Shown one piece after another: positions 47,175 to 55,767 of a stretch of DNA of 64,000 nt. This DNA is from an uncultured Bacteroidales bacterium (lineage in GTDB: Bacteria; Bacteroidota; Bacteroidia; Bacteroidales; P3). The stretch lies in assembly GCA_947167075.1 (NCBI GenBank), contig CAMVGR010000010.1, positions 1 to 64,000 on the forward strand, in the 5' to 3' direction. A program made the position numbers and the translations under genes. The notes beneath the pieces were generated by a model. It had not been told where the DNA came from and ran no database searches. It was given only the letters and a program-made list of their open reading frames with translations. Numbering within the stretch: the first letter of the stretch is position 1; each line of letters begins with the position of its first letter.

Positions 47175-47608
47175 TGTTTCAATCTGTCTATTATTTCATC
47201 TAGAATGTGGATAAATCCTGACAGGTCGCTGTCGTCGAGCGAAATACCACTCATGCATTGTGTGAGGCAGGCCGGAATATCTTTGGCTTTCTCCTGCAAG
47301 GCAATGCCTTTTTTGCTGAGCGACACCAGGGTCTGCCGTCCGTCGACAATGCCCCTTGTGCGCACCAGCAAGCCCTCATGTTCCATTCTTTGCAGTAGGG
47401 GAGTGAGGGTGTTGGTGTCGAGCATCAGTCGGCGACACATTTCTCCAACTGTCAGATTGTCTTGTTCCCACAGTACCATCATGACCAGATATTTAGGATA
47501 GGTCAGTCCCAGCGGTTCCAACAGGGGGCGGTAGGCTTGTGTCAGCAGGTGTTGCAGCGTGTATATACGGAAGCACACCTGATTGCAAAGCTTTAATTGG
47601 GGATACAT
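47171..47608 (-). CDS. MarR/OhrR-like transcriptional regulator
   Basis: MYPQLKLCNQVCFRIYTLQHLLTQAYRPLLEPLGLTYPKYLVMMVLWEQDNLTVGEMCRRLMLDTNTLTPLLQRMEHEGLL; N-terminal xNQxCF reactive-Cys signature and overall OhrR-like layout. Confidence 0.85.
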   Translation of the reverse strand: MYPQLKLCNQVCFRIYTLQHLLTQAYRPLLEPLGLTYPKYLVMMVLWEQDNLTVGEMCRRLMLDTNTLTPLLQRMEHEGLLVRTRGIVDGRQTLVSLSKKGIALQEKAKDIPACLTQCMSGISLDDSDLSGFIHILDEIIDRLKQ

Positions 47609-47697
47609 GTTGTGCTGATTTATAATGCAAGGGGCTATGTTTGAGGCGGATGTTGGACGCAACCGGCATAGCCCCTTGGGGTGCTTTGATGCAATTG

Positions 47698-48240
47698 TTA
47701 TAGCAGTTTCTCGATTGAGGACTCGATTTTCTGAGGCTCGGTGGTGGGGGCGAAACGCTCCACGGTGCAGCCGTCTTTAGCGATGAGGAACTTGGTGAAG
47801 TTCCACTTGATGTCGCTGTCCTTCTTAACGCTTTTGCTCATTTTGCTGAAGGCGGCAGAGGCTATTTTTGCCTTCAGGCCGTGCACCTCCTCTTTGGGGG
47901 CTTGCTCCTTGAGGAAGGTGAAGATGGGGTGCTCTTCGTCTCCGTTGACATCCACTTTCTTCATAATCTGGAAGCTGACGCCGTAGTTGAGACGGCAGAA
48001 GCCCTCTATCTCGCTGTCCGAGCCGGGATCCTGGTTTGCAAATTGATTGCAGGGGAATCCGATCACCACAAGGCCGCGGTCGCGATACTTCTCGTTCAGT
48101 TTCTCTAGCCCGTCGAATTGGGGGGTGAAACCGCATTTGCTTGCGGTATTGACGATGAGAAGCACTTTACCTTCGAAATCCTTGAAGTTGATCTCTTTGC
48201 CATTGCTGGCGGTGGCTGTGTAGTCAAATATTGTTGCCAT
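47698..48240 (-). CDS. Glutathione peroxidase family protein
   Basis: 180 aa; NTASKCGFTPQFDGLEKLNEKYRDRGLVVIGFPCNQFANQDPG; WNFTKFLIAKDG (Cys-type). Confidence 0.95.
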   Translation of the reverse strand: MATIFDYTATASNGKEINFKDFEGKVLLIVNTASKCGFTPQFDGLEKLNEKYRDRGLVVIGFPCNQFANQDPGSDSEIEGFCRLNYGVSFQIMKKVDVNGDEEHPIFTFLKEQAPKEEVHGLKAKIASAAFSKMSKSVKKDSDIKWNFTKFLIAKDGCTVERFAPTTEPQKIESSIEKLL

Positions 48241-48322
48241 CGTACTGTCTGTTTTGTGCTGCGGTGCCTACTCGGGCATGTGCCGTCGGAGGCACCGTAG
48301 CATTGGTTTTCCTAACTGTTTA

Positions 48323-48778
48323 TTACATCTGACGCATGAGCCAGTTCTGCAGACCAATCTTCTCGATCATGTCCAGCTGCTCCTCGCTCCAGTACTGATC
48401 CTCTTCCTCGTCGGCGAGGTAGGCCTTGGTGATGTCGTAGGTGGTTGGGTCGGCGGCCAGGGCGGGCATCATCTGATAGAGTTTCTCCACGCCTTCGCGC
48501 TGAAGCTTCAGGTCGGCCTCGATATATGCTTTGGCATCTTCGATCAGGTTGCCCTCTTGGTGCAGTTTGATTTGGGGCACGCATCCGAGGTCCATCATGC
48601 GGTTGGCATACTTCTCCACCCATTCCATCTCTTCGGCATAGTGGTCGAGATATTTTTGTCCGAGTTTTTCAAAACCCTGCGATTTGAAAAGCAGACCTTG
48701 CATTTTGTGTACAAAAGAACTTCCAGAAAGTTCGTTCACGATCAGTTGTGATACCTGTAATGTGGTTGTAAAATCCAT
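48323..48778 (-). CDS. Ferritin-like/bacterioferritin-type protein
   Basis: 151 aa; YLDHYAEEMEWVEKYANRMMDLGCVPQ and downstream helices with conserved E residues typical of the ferritin-like fold. Confidence 0.75.
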   Translation of the reverse strand: MDFTTTLQVSQLIVNELSGSSFVHKMQGLLFKSQGFEKLGQKYLDHYAEEMEWVEKYANRMMDLGCVPQIKLHQEGNLIEDAKAYIEADLKLQREGVEKLYQMMPALAADPTTYDITKAYLADEEEDQYWSEEQLDMIEKIGLQNWLMRQM

Positions 48779-48900
48779 AATTTGAATATTTTAATTGTTT
48801 ATAAATTTATATCGTTCACGATGCAAAAATACATACTTTTTCTAACATACAAACAAAAATACAACTATTTATGAATATTTAACATTATGTCGTGTACGAT
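48732..48900 (-). promoter_or_regulatory. Ferritin-like gene promoter with three TCGTnnACGA palindromes
   Basis: Sites tcgttcacga (48732), tcgttcacga within atcgttcacgat (48811-48822), tcgtgtacga (48890). Minus-strand -7 TATTTTTG (48824-48831) and TTTG (48850-48853). Confidence 0.6.
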
Positions 48901-48950
48901 ATAATATGGAGTGTGTTCAATATTAGATTCTTATATGAGTTGCTCTCTTT

Positions 48951-49044
48951 TAATGGTCTGTAAATCAATGATGACGACCTGTCTGCACCGTACTTCCTCC
49001 GTACATGCACCGTACATGCACCGTAGATGAACCGTGACGACACA
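48951..49044 (+). repeat. Intergenic repeat element family B, copy B2
   Basis: 11-bp units ccgtacttcct (48988), ccgtacatgca (48999, 49010), ccgtagatgaa (49021), ccgtgacgaca (49032); leader tctgta 25 nt before the array. Confidence 0.8.
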
Positions 49045-49212
49045 TTCCAGACAGGGGGCAATGCGGCAGCACGTACGTCGATGGGGGAGAGGAGGGGTTG
49101 GCCGCTGGCGGACAGTGGGTTGCATTTTTTTATGGATTATTTTTAATGTGTATACAATAAAGGATGAAGAGGTGCGTTATAAATTCATTGATATAAAATA
49201 AACATTAATATA

Positions 49213-50319
49213 ATGAAGACAACACCGTACACCGATTTACACATCGCGCTTGGCGCGAAAATGGCAGAATTTGCAGGCTACAACATGCCTATCCAGTACA
49301 CTGGCCTCGTCGAGGAGCACAATAATGTCCGCAACAATGTGGGCGTGTTCGATGTGAGCCACATGGGTGAGTTCCGTGCCAAAGGTCCCATCGCTAAGCA
49401 TTTTATGCAGTATGTGACCACCAACAACGTCGAGGACCTCTTCGACGGCAAGGTGCAGTATACCTGCCTGCCTAACGGTCAGGGTGGCGTGGTGGACGAT
49501 ATGCTCGTCTACCGTGTACACGACGACGAATATTTCATGGTGCCCAACGCTGCCAACATCGACAAGGACTGGAACTGGATGAGCCAGATTGCCGACAAGA
49601 TGGGCATGGAGCTGGGTAAGGACTTCGTCAACGAGAGCGAACAGTGGGCTCAGCTCGCCGTGCAAGGCCCCAACGCACTGAAGGCTATGCAGAAATTGAC
49701 CAGCGAGAACATCGTGGACATGGAGTACTACACCTTCAAGATCCTCACTTTCGCCGGTATCCCCAACATCATCCTCTCCACCACGGGCTACACTGGTGCA
49801 GGCGGCTGCGAGATATATATCCCCCGCGAGAAAGCCATCGAGGTGTGGAACGCTGTGTTCGAGGCTGGCAAGGAATATGGCATTATGCCCGCCGGTCTGG
49901 GTTGCCGCGACACCCTGCGTCTGGAGAAAGGATTTGCCCTCTACGGCCACGAGATGGACGACACCGTCAGCCCCCTCGAGGCTCCGTTGGCCTTCATCGT
50001 CAAGCTGAAAGCTGAGAATAACAACTTTATCAATAAGGAACTCCTACTGGCCCAGAAAGCAGCTGGATTCAAGCGCAAAGTGGCCGGCTTCGAGATGGTC
50101 GACCGCGGCATCGCCCGCAATGGCTACGAGGTGTGCGACGCCCAGGGCAACAAAATCGGCGAGGTGCGTAGCGGCTCGCCCAGCCCCAGCACTGGCAAGA
50201 ACATCGGCACCGCCCTCATTAAGGCAGAATATGCTAAAGTGGGCACCGAAATCTACATCAAGATTCGCGAGAAGCTCCTCAAGGCTGTCACCGTGAAAAT
50301 GCCCTTCTACGAAGGTTAA
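49213..50319 (+). CDS. gcvT: Glycine cleavage system T protein (aminomethyltransferase)
   Basis: 368 aa; MKTTPYTDLHIALGAKMAEFAGYNMPIQYTGLVEEH, FDVSHMGE, GCRDTLRLEKGFALYGHEMDD. Confidence 0.97.
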   Translation: MKTTPYTDLHIALGAKMAEFAGYNMPIQYTGLVEEHNNVRNNVGVFDVSHMGEFRAKGPIAKHFMQYVTTNNVEDLFDGKVQYTCLPNGQGGVVDDMLVYRVHDDEYFMVPNAANIDKDWNWMSQIADKMGMELGKDFVNESEQWAQLAVQGPNALKAMQKLTSENIVDMEYYTFKILTFAGIPNIILSTTGYTGAGGCEIYIPREKAIEVWNAVFEAGKEYGIMPAGLGCRDTLRLEKGFALYGHEMDDTVSPLEAPLAFIVKLKAENNNFINKELLLAQKAAGFKRKVAGFEMVDRGIARNGYEVCDAQGNKIGEVRSGSPSPSTGKNIGTALIKAEYAKVGTEIYIKIREKLLKAVTVKMPFYEG

Positions 50320-50432
50320 TAAAGAATAAGGTTAATACATTTTTTTAGGATGGAGCTTGTACAGTTCTTGTACAGGCTCCATTGAATTGAACAGAACAGG
50401 AGGGTGGCTAACACCCGAATCAAGCGAGAGAC

Positions 50433-51533
50433 ATGACAAGAAACATCGCGAGAGGACTGATGCTGCTACTGTGCTGCACTGTGATGGCAGCATGCAATGG
50501 CAAAGCCTCCCAACAAACAACAGACACAATGAATCCCAAACCACAACCCGGCACGGACGGCAACTGCTATGTGCCATACGAAGACCGCACCGGCGACGAG
50601 GCTGTCGTCTACTTCACTCGCAATCTGTCGGCAGAGGGTCTGATTAACGCATACAAGCAGGTGTGTGGACAGCTGGAGGGCAAGGTGGCCGTCAAGCTAC
50701 ACACGGGCGAAAAGAACGGTCCCAACATCATTCCCCGCGAATGGGTGAAGGCATTGATGAAGCAGGAACTGCCCGATGGCACCATCGTTGAGACCAATAC
50801 CTATTACGAAGGCGACAGATACACCACCGAGCAGCACCGCGAAACGCTGAAGGTGAATGGGTGGACATTTGCCCCAGTAGACATCATGGACGAGGACGAT
50901 ACCGTCACCCTACCAGTAAAGGGTGGCAAATGGTTCGACCGCATGAGTGTGGGTAGCCACATGACCCGATACAATTCGCTCCTCGCTCTCACCCATTTCA
51001 AGGGTCACACCCAGGGTGGATTTGGCGGAAGCAACAAGAATATCGGCATAGGTTGTGCCGATGGCAGAATCGGTAAAGCCTGGATACATACCACACCCGG
51101 ACAGGACAATATGTGGGACATCGCTGAAGAAGAGTTCATGGAGCGGATGACCGAGTCGACCAAAGCTACCATCGACTACTTTGGAAAGCGTGTGGCATAC
51201 GTCAATGTGATGCGCAATATGTCGGTGTCGTGCGATTGCGAAGGGGTGCTGGCAGAGCCGGTGGTAACCCCCAATGTCGGCATACTGTCGTCGACCGACT
51301 TGCTGGCCATCGATCAGGCCTGTGTGGACATCATCTATGCCATGACAGCCGAGGAGCACCACGATATGGTGGAGCGTATCGAGAGCCGTCATGGTCTGCG
51401 TCAGCTAAGCTACATGAAAGAGCTTTCGATGGGTCACGACCGTTACACCTTGATCGACCTAGACAATGGGGGCCGTGTCATCACCGCAGCCGAAGCTGCC
51501 AAAGGGCTGAAACCTTTCATTTCTACAAAATAG
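50433..51533 (+). CDS. DUF362 domain lipoprotein
   Basis: 366 aa; lipobox VMAACNG; VAVKLHTGEKNGPNIIPREWVKALM, LLALTHFKGHTQGGFGGSNKNIGIGCA. Confidence 0.85.
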   Translation: MTRNIARGLMLLLCCTVMAACNGKASQQTTDTMNPKPQPGTDGNCYVPYEDRTGDEAVVYFTRNLSAEGLINAYKQVCGQLEGKVAVKLHTGEKNGPNIIPREWVKALMKQELPDGTIVETNTYYEGDRYTTEQHRETLKVNGWTFAPVDIMDEDDTVTLPVKGGKWFDRMSVGSHMTRYNSLLALTHFKGHTQGGFGGSNKNIGIGCADGRIGKAWIHTTPGQDNMWDIAEEEFMERMTESTKATIDYFGKRVAYVNVMRNMSVSCDCEGVLAEPVVTPNVGILSSTDLLAIDQACVDIIYAMTAEEHHDMVERIESRHGLRQLSYMKELSMGHDRYTLIDLDNGGRVITAAEAAKGLKPFISTK

Positions 51534-51534
51534 T

Positions 51535-52386
51535 ATGGAGAGAAAACCCCTAGTTGTCCTGGTTACCGGTGGCAGCAGTGGAATAGGCTATCAGGCGGCA
51601 CTCATGCTGGCACGGCAAGGACATCGGGTGTATGCCGCGGCACGTCGTCTGTCGCTGATGGAGCCGCTCAAGGCCGAAGGTGTCACCGTTCTGCCCCTCG
51701 ATGTCACCGACGAAGAGTCCATCAACTCGTGTGTACAGCAGGTACTGACAGCCGAACACCGGATAGATGTGTTGGTGAACAATGCCGGATATGGCTACTT
51801 TGGTGCCGTGGAATGTGTCTCGATGCAGGAAGCAAGGCGCCAGATGGAGGTCAATGTGTTCGGACTGGCCGCTATGACCCGCTCTGTGCTCCCGACCATG
51901 AGGCAGCAGGGGTCTGGCCGAATAGTCAATGTGGCATCGGTCGCTGGTCGTGCGGTGTTCCCGATGGGCGGGTGGTACAACGTCTCTAAATACAGTGTCG
52001 AGGCCCTAAGCGATGCCCTCCGCATCGAGTTGGCGCCTTTCGGTATCAACGTTAGTATCATCGAACCCGGATGCATCAAGACCGATTGGGGCATTATAGC
52101 TGCCGACCACCTGGAACAGTGTTCGCAGAGCACCGCCTACGAGACGGCTGCTAACCGTGAAGCAACCATCCTCCGTTGGTTCTACAGTGGCAATTTGATT
52201 TCCGATCCCTCTATCATCGCAAAGGCCATAGTGAAGGCATCCACATCTTCTCACCCGAGGACAAGATACCGTCTAGGTCGCTTTGCCGGACTTATCTGCT
52301 TCTCTCATGCGATTCTCCCGGCCCGCTGCTGGGACTCGTTATCGCGCCGTTTACTCACCCTCAAGATAAAAAGTAATAATAGATAG
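51535..52386 (+). CDS. SDR family oxidoreductase
   Basis: 283 aa; VTGGSSGIGYQAA, NNAGYG, YNVSKYSVEALSDALR. Confidence 0.93.
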   Translation: MERKPLVVLVTGGSSGIGYQAALMLARQGHRVYAAARRLSLMEPLKAEGVTVLPLDVTDEESINSCVQQVLTAEHRIDVLVNNAGYGYFGAVECVSMQEARRQMEVNVFGLAAMTRSVLPTMRQQGSGRIVNVASVAGRAVFPMGGWYNVSKYSVEALSDALRIELAPFGINVSIIEPGCIKTDWGIIAADHLEQCSQSTAYETAANREATILRWFYSGNLISDPSIIAKAIVKASTSSHPRTRYRLGRFAGLICFSHAILPARCWDSLSRRLLTLKIKSNNR

Positions 52387-52390
52387 CAAA

Positions 52391-53476
52391 ATGTTTCTCT
52401 TGGATGACAATCCCTCTGTGCTGTTGGCAGCGGCTGCCTCGCAATCGGTCGACAGTATCGTGCCCAAAGACGAATTCGGTCAAATGGTGCACGCACAGGA
52501 CAGCATCTCCCGTGCGATGAAAGACAGTCTAAAGAATATGGATGTCAACGATATTAAGGCTGTTGTGACTGGCGAAAACACCTTTATTAAAGATGGCCTG
52601 CAACAGATAAGTGAACTTACCATTGCATTCTTGCCGAAGCTCATTGTAGCCATCTTAATCCTATGGCTTGGCATGAAGTTGGCGAAGATGCTAAAGAAAC
52701 TCATCGTCCGAGGACTTGAGCGTAGAAATGCTGAATCCAGCCTTAAGTCGTTCCTCGGTTCCTTGGTCGACGTGCTTCTTAAAGCCATGATAATCATTAT
52801 GGCGATGGATGTTATCGGCATTAAAGCCACATCGTTTATCGCACTGCTGGGTGCAATGGGCCTTGCCATCGGCATGGCTTTGCAGGGCACTCTGCAGAAT
52901 TTTGCCGGTGGTGTCATTATCCTCCTTATGAAGCCCTTCAAGGTTGACGACTACATCGAATGCGGCAGCTACAAAGGCTACATCAAAGAGATACGTATTT
53001 TCCACACCATCATGCGCCCCTTTAATGGCCGCACCATCATTATCCCCAATAGCGAACTTGCCACCAAGAGCCTCATCAACCACACCAAGGAGCCACAGAT
53101 ACGTCTCGACGTAGTGGCTTCTGTTGCCTATGGCACCGACATCGGAAAGGCAAAACGTGTGATACTGGATGTAATCAAGGCCGAGCCATTGATAAGTTGG
53201 GACTATAAGAAACCCGTTATCGCTGTAAGCGAATTGGGCAACAACTCTGTCGATATTTCGATATGGGTGTGGACTACTGTCGAAAACTATTGGGATGTAT
53301 GGATGCACATCCGCGAGGATATCTATATAGCCTTCAATAATGCCGGTGTCGAGATACCTTTCCCGCAGGTTACGCTCCACAATGCTCCCGAGAGTGCCCC
53401 CGTCCACATGGCGGCTCGCGAAACCATTCCCGCTCCGCAGGAGGATGCTCCCGAACAAATCTGCACCGGCCACTAA
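52391..53476 (+). CDS. MscS-type mechanosensitive ion channel
   Basis: 361 aa; ALLGAMGLAIGMALQGTLQNFAGGVIILLMKPFKVDDYIE. Confidence 0.93.
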   Translation: MFLLDDNPSVLLAAAASQSVDSIVPKDEFGQMVHAQDSISRAMKDSLKNMDVNDIKAVVTGENTFIKDGLQQISELTIAFLPKLIVAILILWLGMKLAKMLKKLIVRGLERRNAESSLKSFLGSLVDVLLKAMIIIMAMDVIGIKATSFIALLGAMGLAIGMALQGTLQNFAGGVIILLMKPFKVDDYIECGSYKGYIKEIRIFHTIMRPFNGRTIIIPNSELATKSLINHTKEPQIRLDVVASVAYGTDIGKAKRVILDVIKAEPLISWDYKKPVIAVSELGNNSVDISIWVWTTVENYWDVWMHIREDIYIAFNNAGVEIPFPQVTLHNAPESAPVHMAARETIPAPQEDAPEQICTGH

Positions 53477-53491
53477 TCCCCTCTGCCAGAT

Positions 53492-54619
53492 ATGCGACAC
53501 CTCCTTGCCATCCTCCTCTTGGCTTTGCCCCTCTCTCTGCATGCACAGTCCACCTCGCTGAGCGACCATGCCACGGCCAGCCTCATTACATGTGGAGCCG
53601 GCAACGAGTTCTATCTCCGCTTTGGACATTCGGCCATCCGCATAGTCGATTCCGCCACCGGAGTCGACTATGCCTATAACTATGGCACCTTCGATTTCGA
53701 CACCCCTCATTTCTACTGGAACTTTGCCCGAGGCATGATGAACTATTGCCTCAGCCGTACCCCCTTCCAGCTCTTCCTATCTACCTACGACTATGAGCAG
53801 CGGTCCGTGTGGGAACAGCCGCTAAACCTCTCGCCACAGCAGGTCCGCAATCTATATCTTATGCTCGAATGGAACTATCAGCCAGAAAACCGTTACTACA
53901 AATACGACTTCTTCCGCGACAATTGTGCCACCCGTGTGCGCGATATGATCGAGAGTTCGCTGGGACATTCCTCCATTCATTACAGCCAAAGTCAAGCAGG
54001 CAAAAGCTATCGTCGCTACGTGCATCGCTCGGTCGATGCCACTCAGCAGTGGTGGATGCTGGGTGTCGACCTCTTGCTGGGATTGCCTGCCGATAAGCCT
54101 TGCGATGCCCGAGATGTCATGTTCCACCCTATCCACATGATGGAGACCATGCAGCAGAGCACCTTCGACGGTCGGTTCTCGTCCGGCAATCCAATCGTAG
54201 CGCCGGCTGTGCAATTGCTCTCCGACCATCGTACACCGCTCGCCAATAGCATTCCGCCTTTGGCAGTGTTTGCGTTGCTCTTCCTTCTCGTTGCTTTCTC
54301 CACATGGCGAGGCTGGTGGCAAGCCTGGATGGATTCCCTCCTCTTCGCCCTCGCCGGGGTGGTGGGCTTGGTCTTGTGCTTCATGTGGTTCGGCACCGAC
54401 CATTGGTGCACACGGTGGAACCCCAATATCCTATGGGCATCGCCACTGCTCGTTCTGGTAGCCATCCGCCTAGATAAAAGCCCGCGTTGGGCTCTTTGGT
54501 TTCAGCAAGGCTGTTTTCTGCTGGCATTTGTGTGGGCTGCGGTATGCGGGCTCAGTGTCGCCCTCTTCCCCATCATTCTTATGCTCGCCCTGCGAACGGC
54601 CATGTTGATGCGACGTTAG
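53492..54619 (+). CDS. DUF4105 (Lnb N-terminal periplasmic domain-like) membrane protein
   Basis: 375 aa; GNEFYLRFGHSAIRIVD...YNYGTFDFDTPHFYWNFARGMMNYCLS...YYKYDFFRDNCATRVRDMIE, then C-terminal TM helices. Confidence 0.85.
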   Translation: MRHLLAILLLALPLSLHAQSTSLSDHATASLITCGAGNEFYLRFGHSAIRIVDSATGVDYAYNYGTFDFDTPHFYWNFARGMMNYCLSRTPFQLFLSTYDYEQRSVWEQPLNLSPQQVRNLYLMLEWNYQPENRYYKYDFFRDNCATRVRDMIESSLGHSSIHYSQSQAGKSYRRYVHRSVDATQQWWMLGVDLLLGLPADKPCDARDVMFHPIHMMETMQQSTFDGRFSSGNPIVAPAVQLLSDHRTPLANSIPPLAVFALLFLLVAFSTWRGWWQAWMDSLLFALAGVVGLVLCFMWFGTDHWCTRWNPNILWASPLLVLVAIRLDKSPRWALWFQQGCFLLAFVWAAVCGLSVALFPIILMLALRTAMLMRR

Positions 54620-55404
54620 CACCCCTTTCTTGGCTGCAACTCCCAGAAGGCCACAGCAGCCGCGGCAGCCACATTGAGCGAGTCTACCCCGCGTTGCATC
54701 GGTATGCGTGCCACGTGGTCTACTTGTTGCAATACCTCGTCGCTCAATCCGTCCCCTTCTGTGCCGAGCACAATCGCCATTCGTTCGGTCTCTTTCAGAC
54801 AGGTGGTATCGATGGGCACACTGTGCTCGGTAAGGGCAAGCGCCACAGTGGTGAATCCGTTTTCTTTCAGTTGATGGTAGTCGTCCATGAAAGTCCACGG
54901 CAGTTGGAACACAGTGCCCATACTCACACGGCAAGCCCTCCGGTTCAAGGGGTCGCAACACGAACGAGTGAGCAGCACCCCATCGATGCCCAATGCAGCG
55001 GCGGCCCGGAATATGGCTCCGGTATTCTCCGAATTTACCACCCCATCCAGCACGGCCACCCGACGGGCAGCCTCCACCACATCCTCGACCGTCGGCAGCA
55101 TCGGTCTCCGCATCACGCATAGCACCCCTCGGCTTAACGCATATCCAGTGAGGCTCTGCAGCACCTCGCGTCGGGCCGTATACACCGGTACGCCACATTC
55201 TGGCACCTCCGGCAGGTGCTTCTCCTCACACATAAAGGAGATCGGTTGCAGACCGTGTTGGAGTGCTATCCGAATCACCTTCATGCTTTCGCACACAAAC
55301 AATCCCTCTTCGGGATGGAGCCTGTTCTGTAATTGACGCTCAGTGAGTCGAGCATACGGAGCCACATCGGGTGACGACAAATCATTAATGGTAATAACAT
55401 CCAT
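54616..55404 (-). CDS. TrmH/SpoU family RNA methyltransferase
   Basis: 262 aa; LDGVVNSENTGAIFRAAAALGIDGVLL, IVLGTEGDGLSDEVL, IPMQRGVDSLNVAAAAAVAFWE. Confidence 0.92.
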   Translation of the reverse strand: MDVITINDLSSPDVAPYARLTERQLQNRLHPEEGLFVCESMKVIRIALQHGLQPISFMCEEKHLPEVPECGVPVYTARREVLQSLTGYALSRGVLCVMRRPMLPTVEDVVEAARRVAVLDGVVNSENTGAIFRAAAALGIDGVLLTRSCCDPLNRRACRVSMGTVFQLPWTFMDDYHQLKENGFTTVALALTEHSVPIDTTCLKETERMAIVLGTEGDGLSDEVLQQVDHVARIPMQRGVDSLNVAAAAAVAFWELQPRKGC

Positions 55405-55547
55405 AACGCTCCCTAAACGTAAAACCTGCTGCTTTTATTACCTCCATGCATCGAATCCCTCTTCCAATCCTTCACAAACCAGTCCCCAAAAAACACTGCA
55501 AAATACATTATTTCAGTAATATAAGTTATTTTCTTGTTCGTAATTGC

Positions 55548-55673
55548 CTGTAATCCAGGTTTCTCCACCTACCCGCACCGTACTTCATCCGTACATGCAC
55601 CGTACATGCACCGTAGATGAACCGTGATTGCCGTGTGCCGACACGGATCTTTGGCGGAGCTTCCACGGTGCAT
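55548..55673 (+). repeat. Intergenic repeat element family B, copy B3
   Basis: 11-bp units ccgtacttcat (55578), ccgtacatgca (55589, 55600), ccgtagatgaa (55611), ccgtgattgcc (55622); leader cgtaattgcctgta 25 nt before the array; inverted cacggtgcat (55664-55673). Confidence 0.8.
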
Positions 55674-55731
55674 TTACTTTGAATCCTGCCGTTTAGGATA
55701 CCTCACACAGTGTGGGCGTTTGAAAAATAAT

Positions 55732-55762
55732 TTTGTCGGTTAAAAAAACATGTGTAATTTTG
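55732..55762 (+). promoter_or_regulatory. Bacteroidota-type promoter
   Basis: TTTG (55732-55735) - N19 - TAATTTTG (55755-55762). Confidence 0.65.
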
Positions 55763-55767
55763 CACTG

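Noticed and set aside
50350-50385. ggagcttgtaca..tgtacaggctcc hairpin after gcvT as a terminator
   Set aside because: The T-tract precedes rather than follows the stem on the plus strand, so a canonical terminator is not supported.
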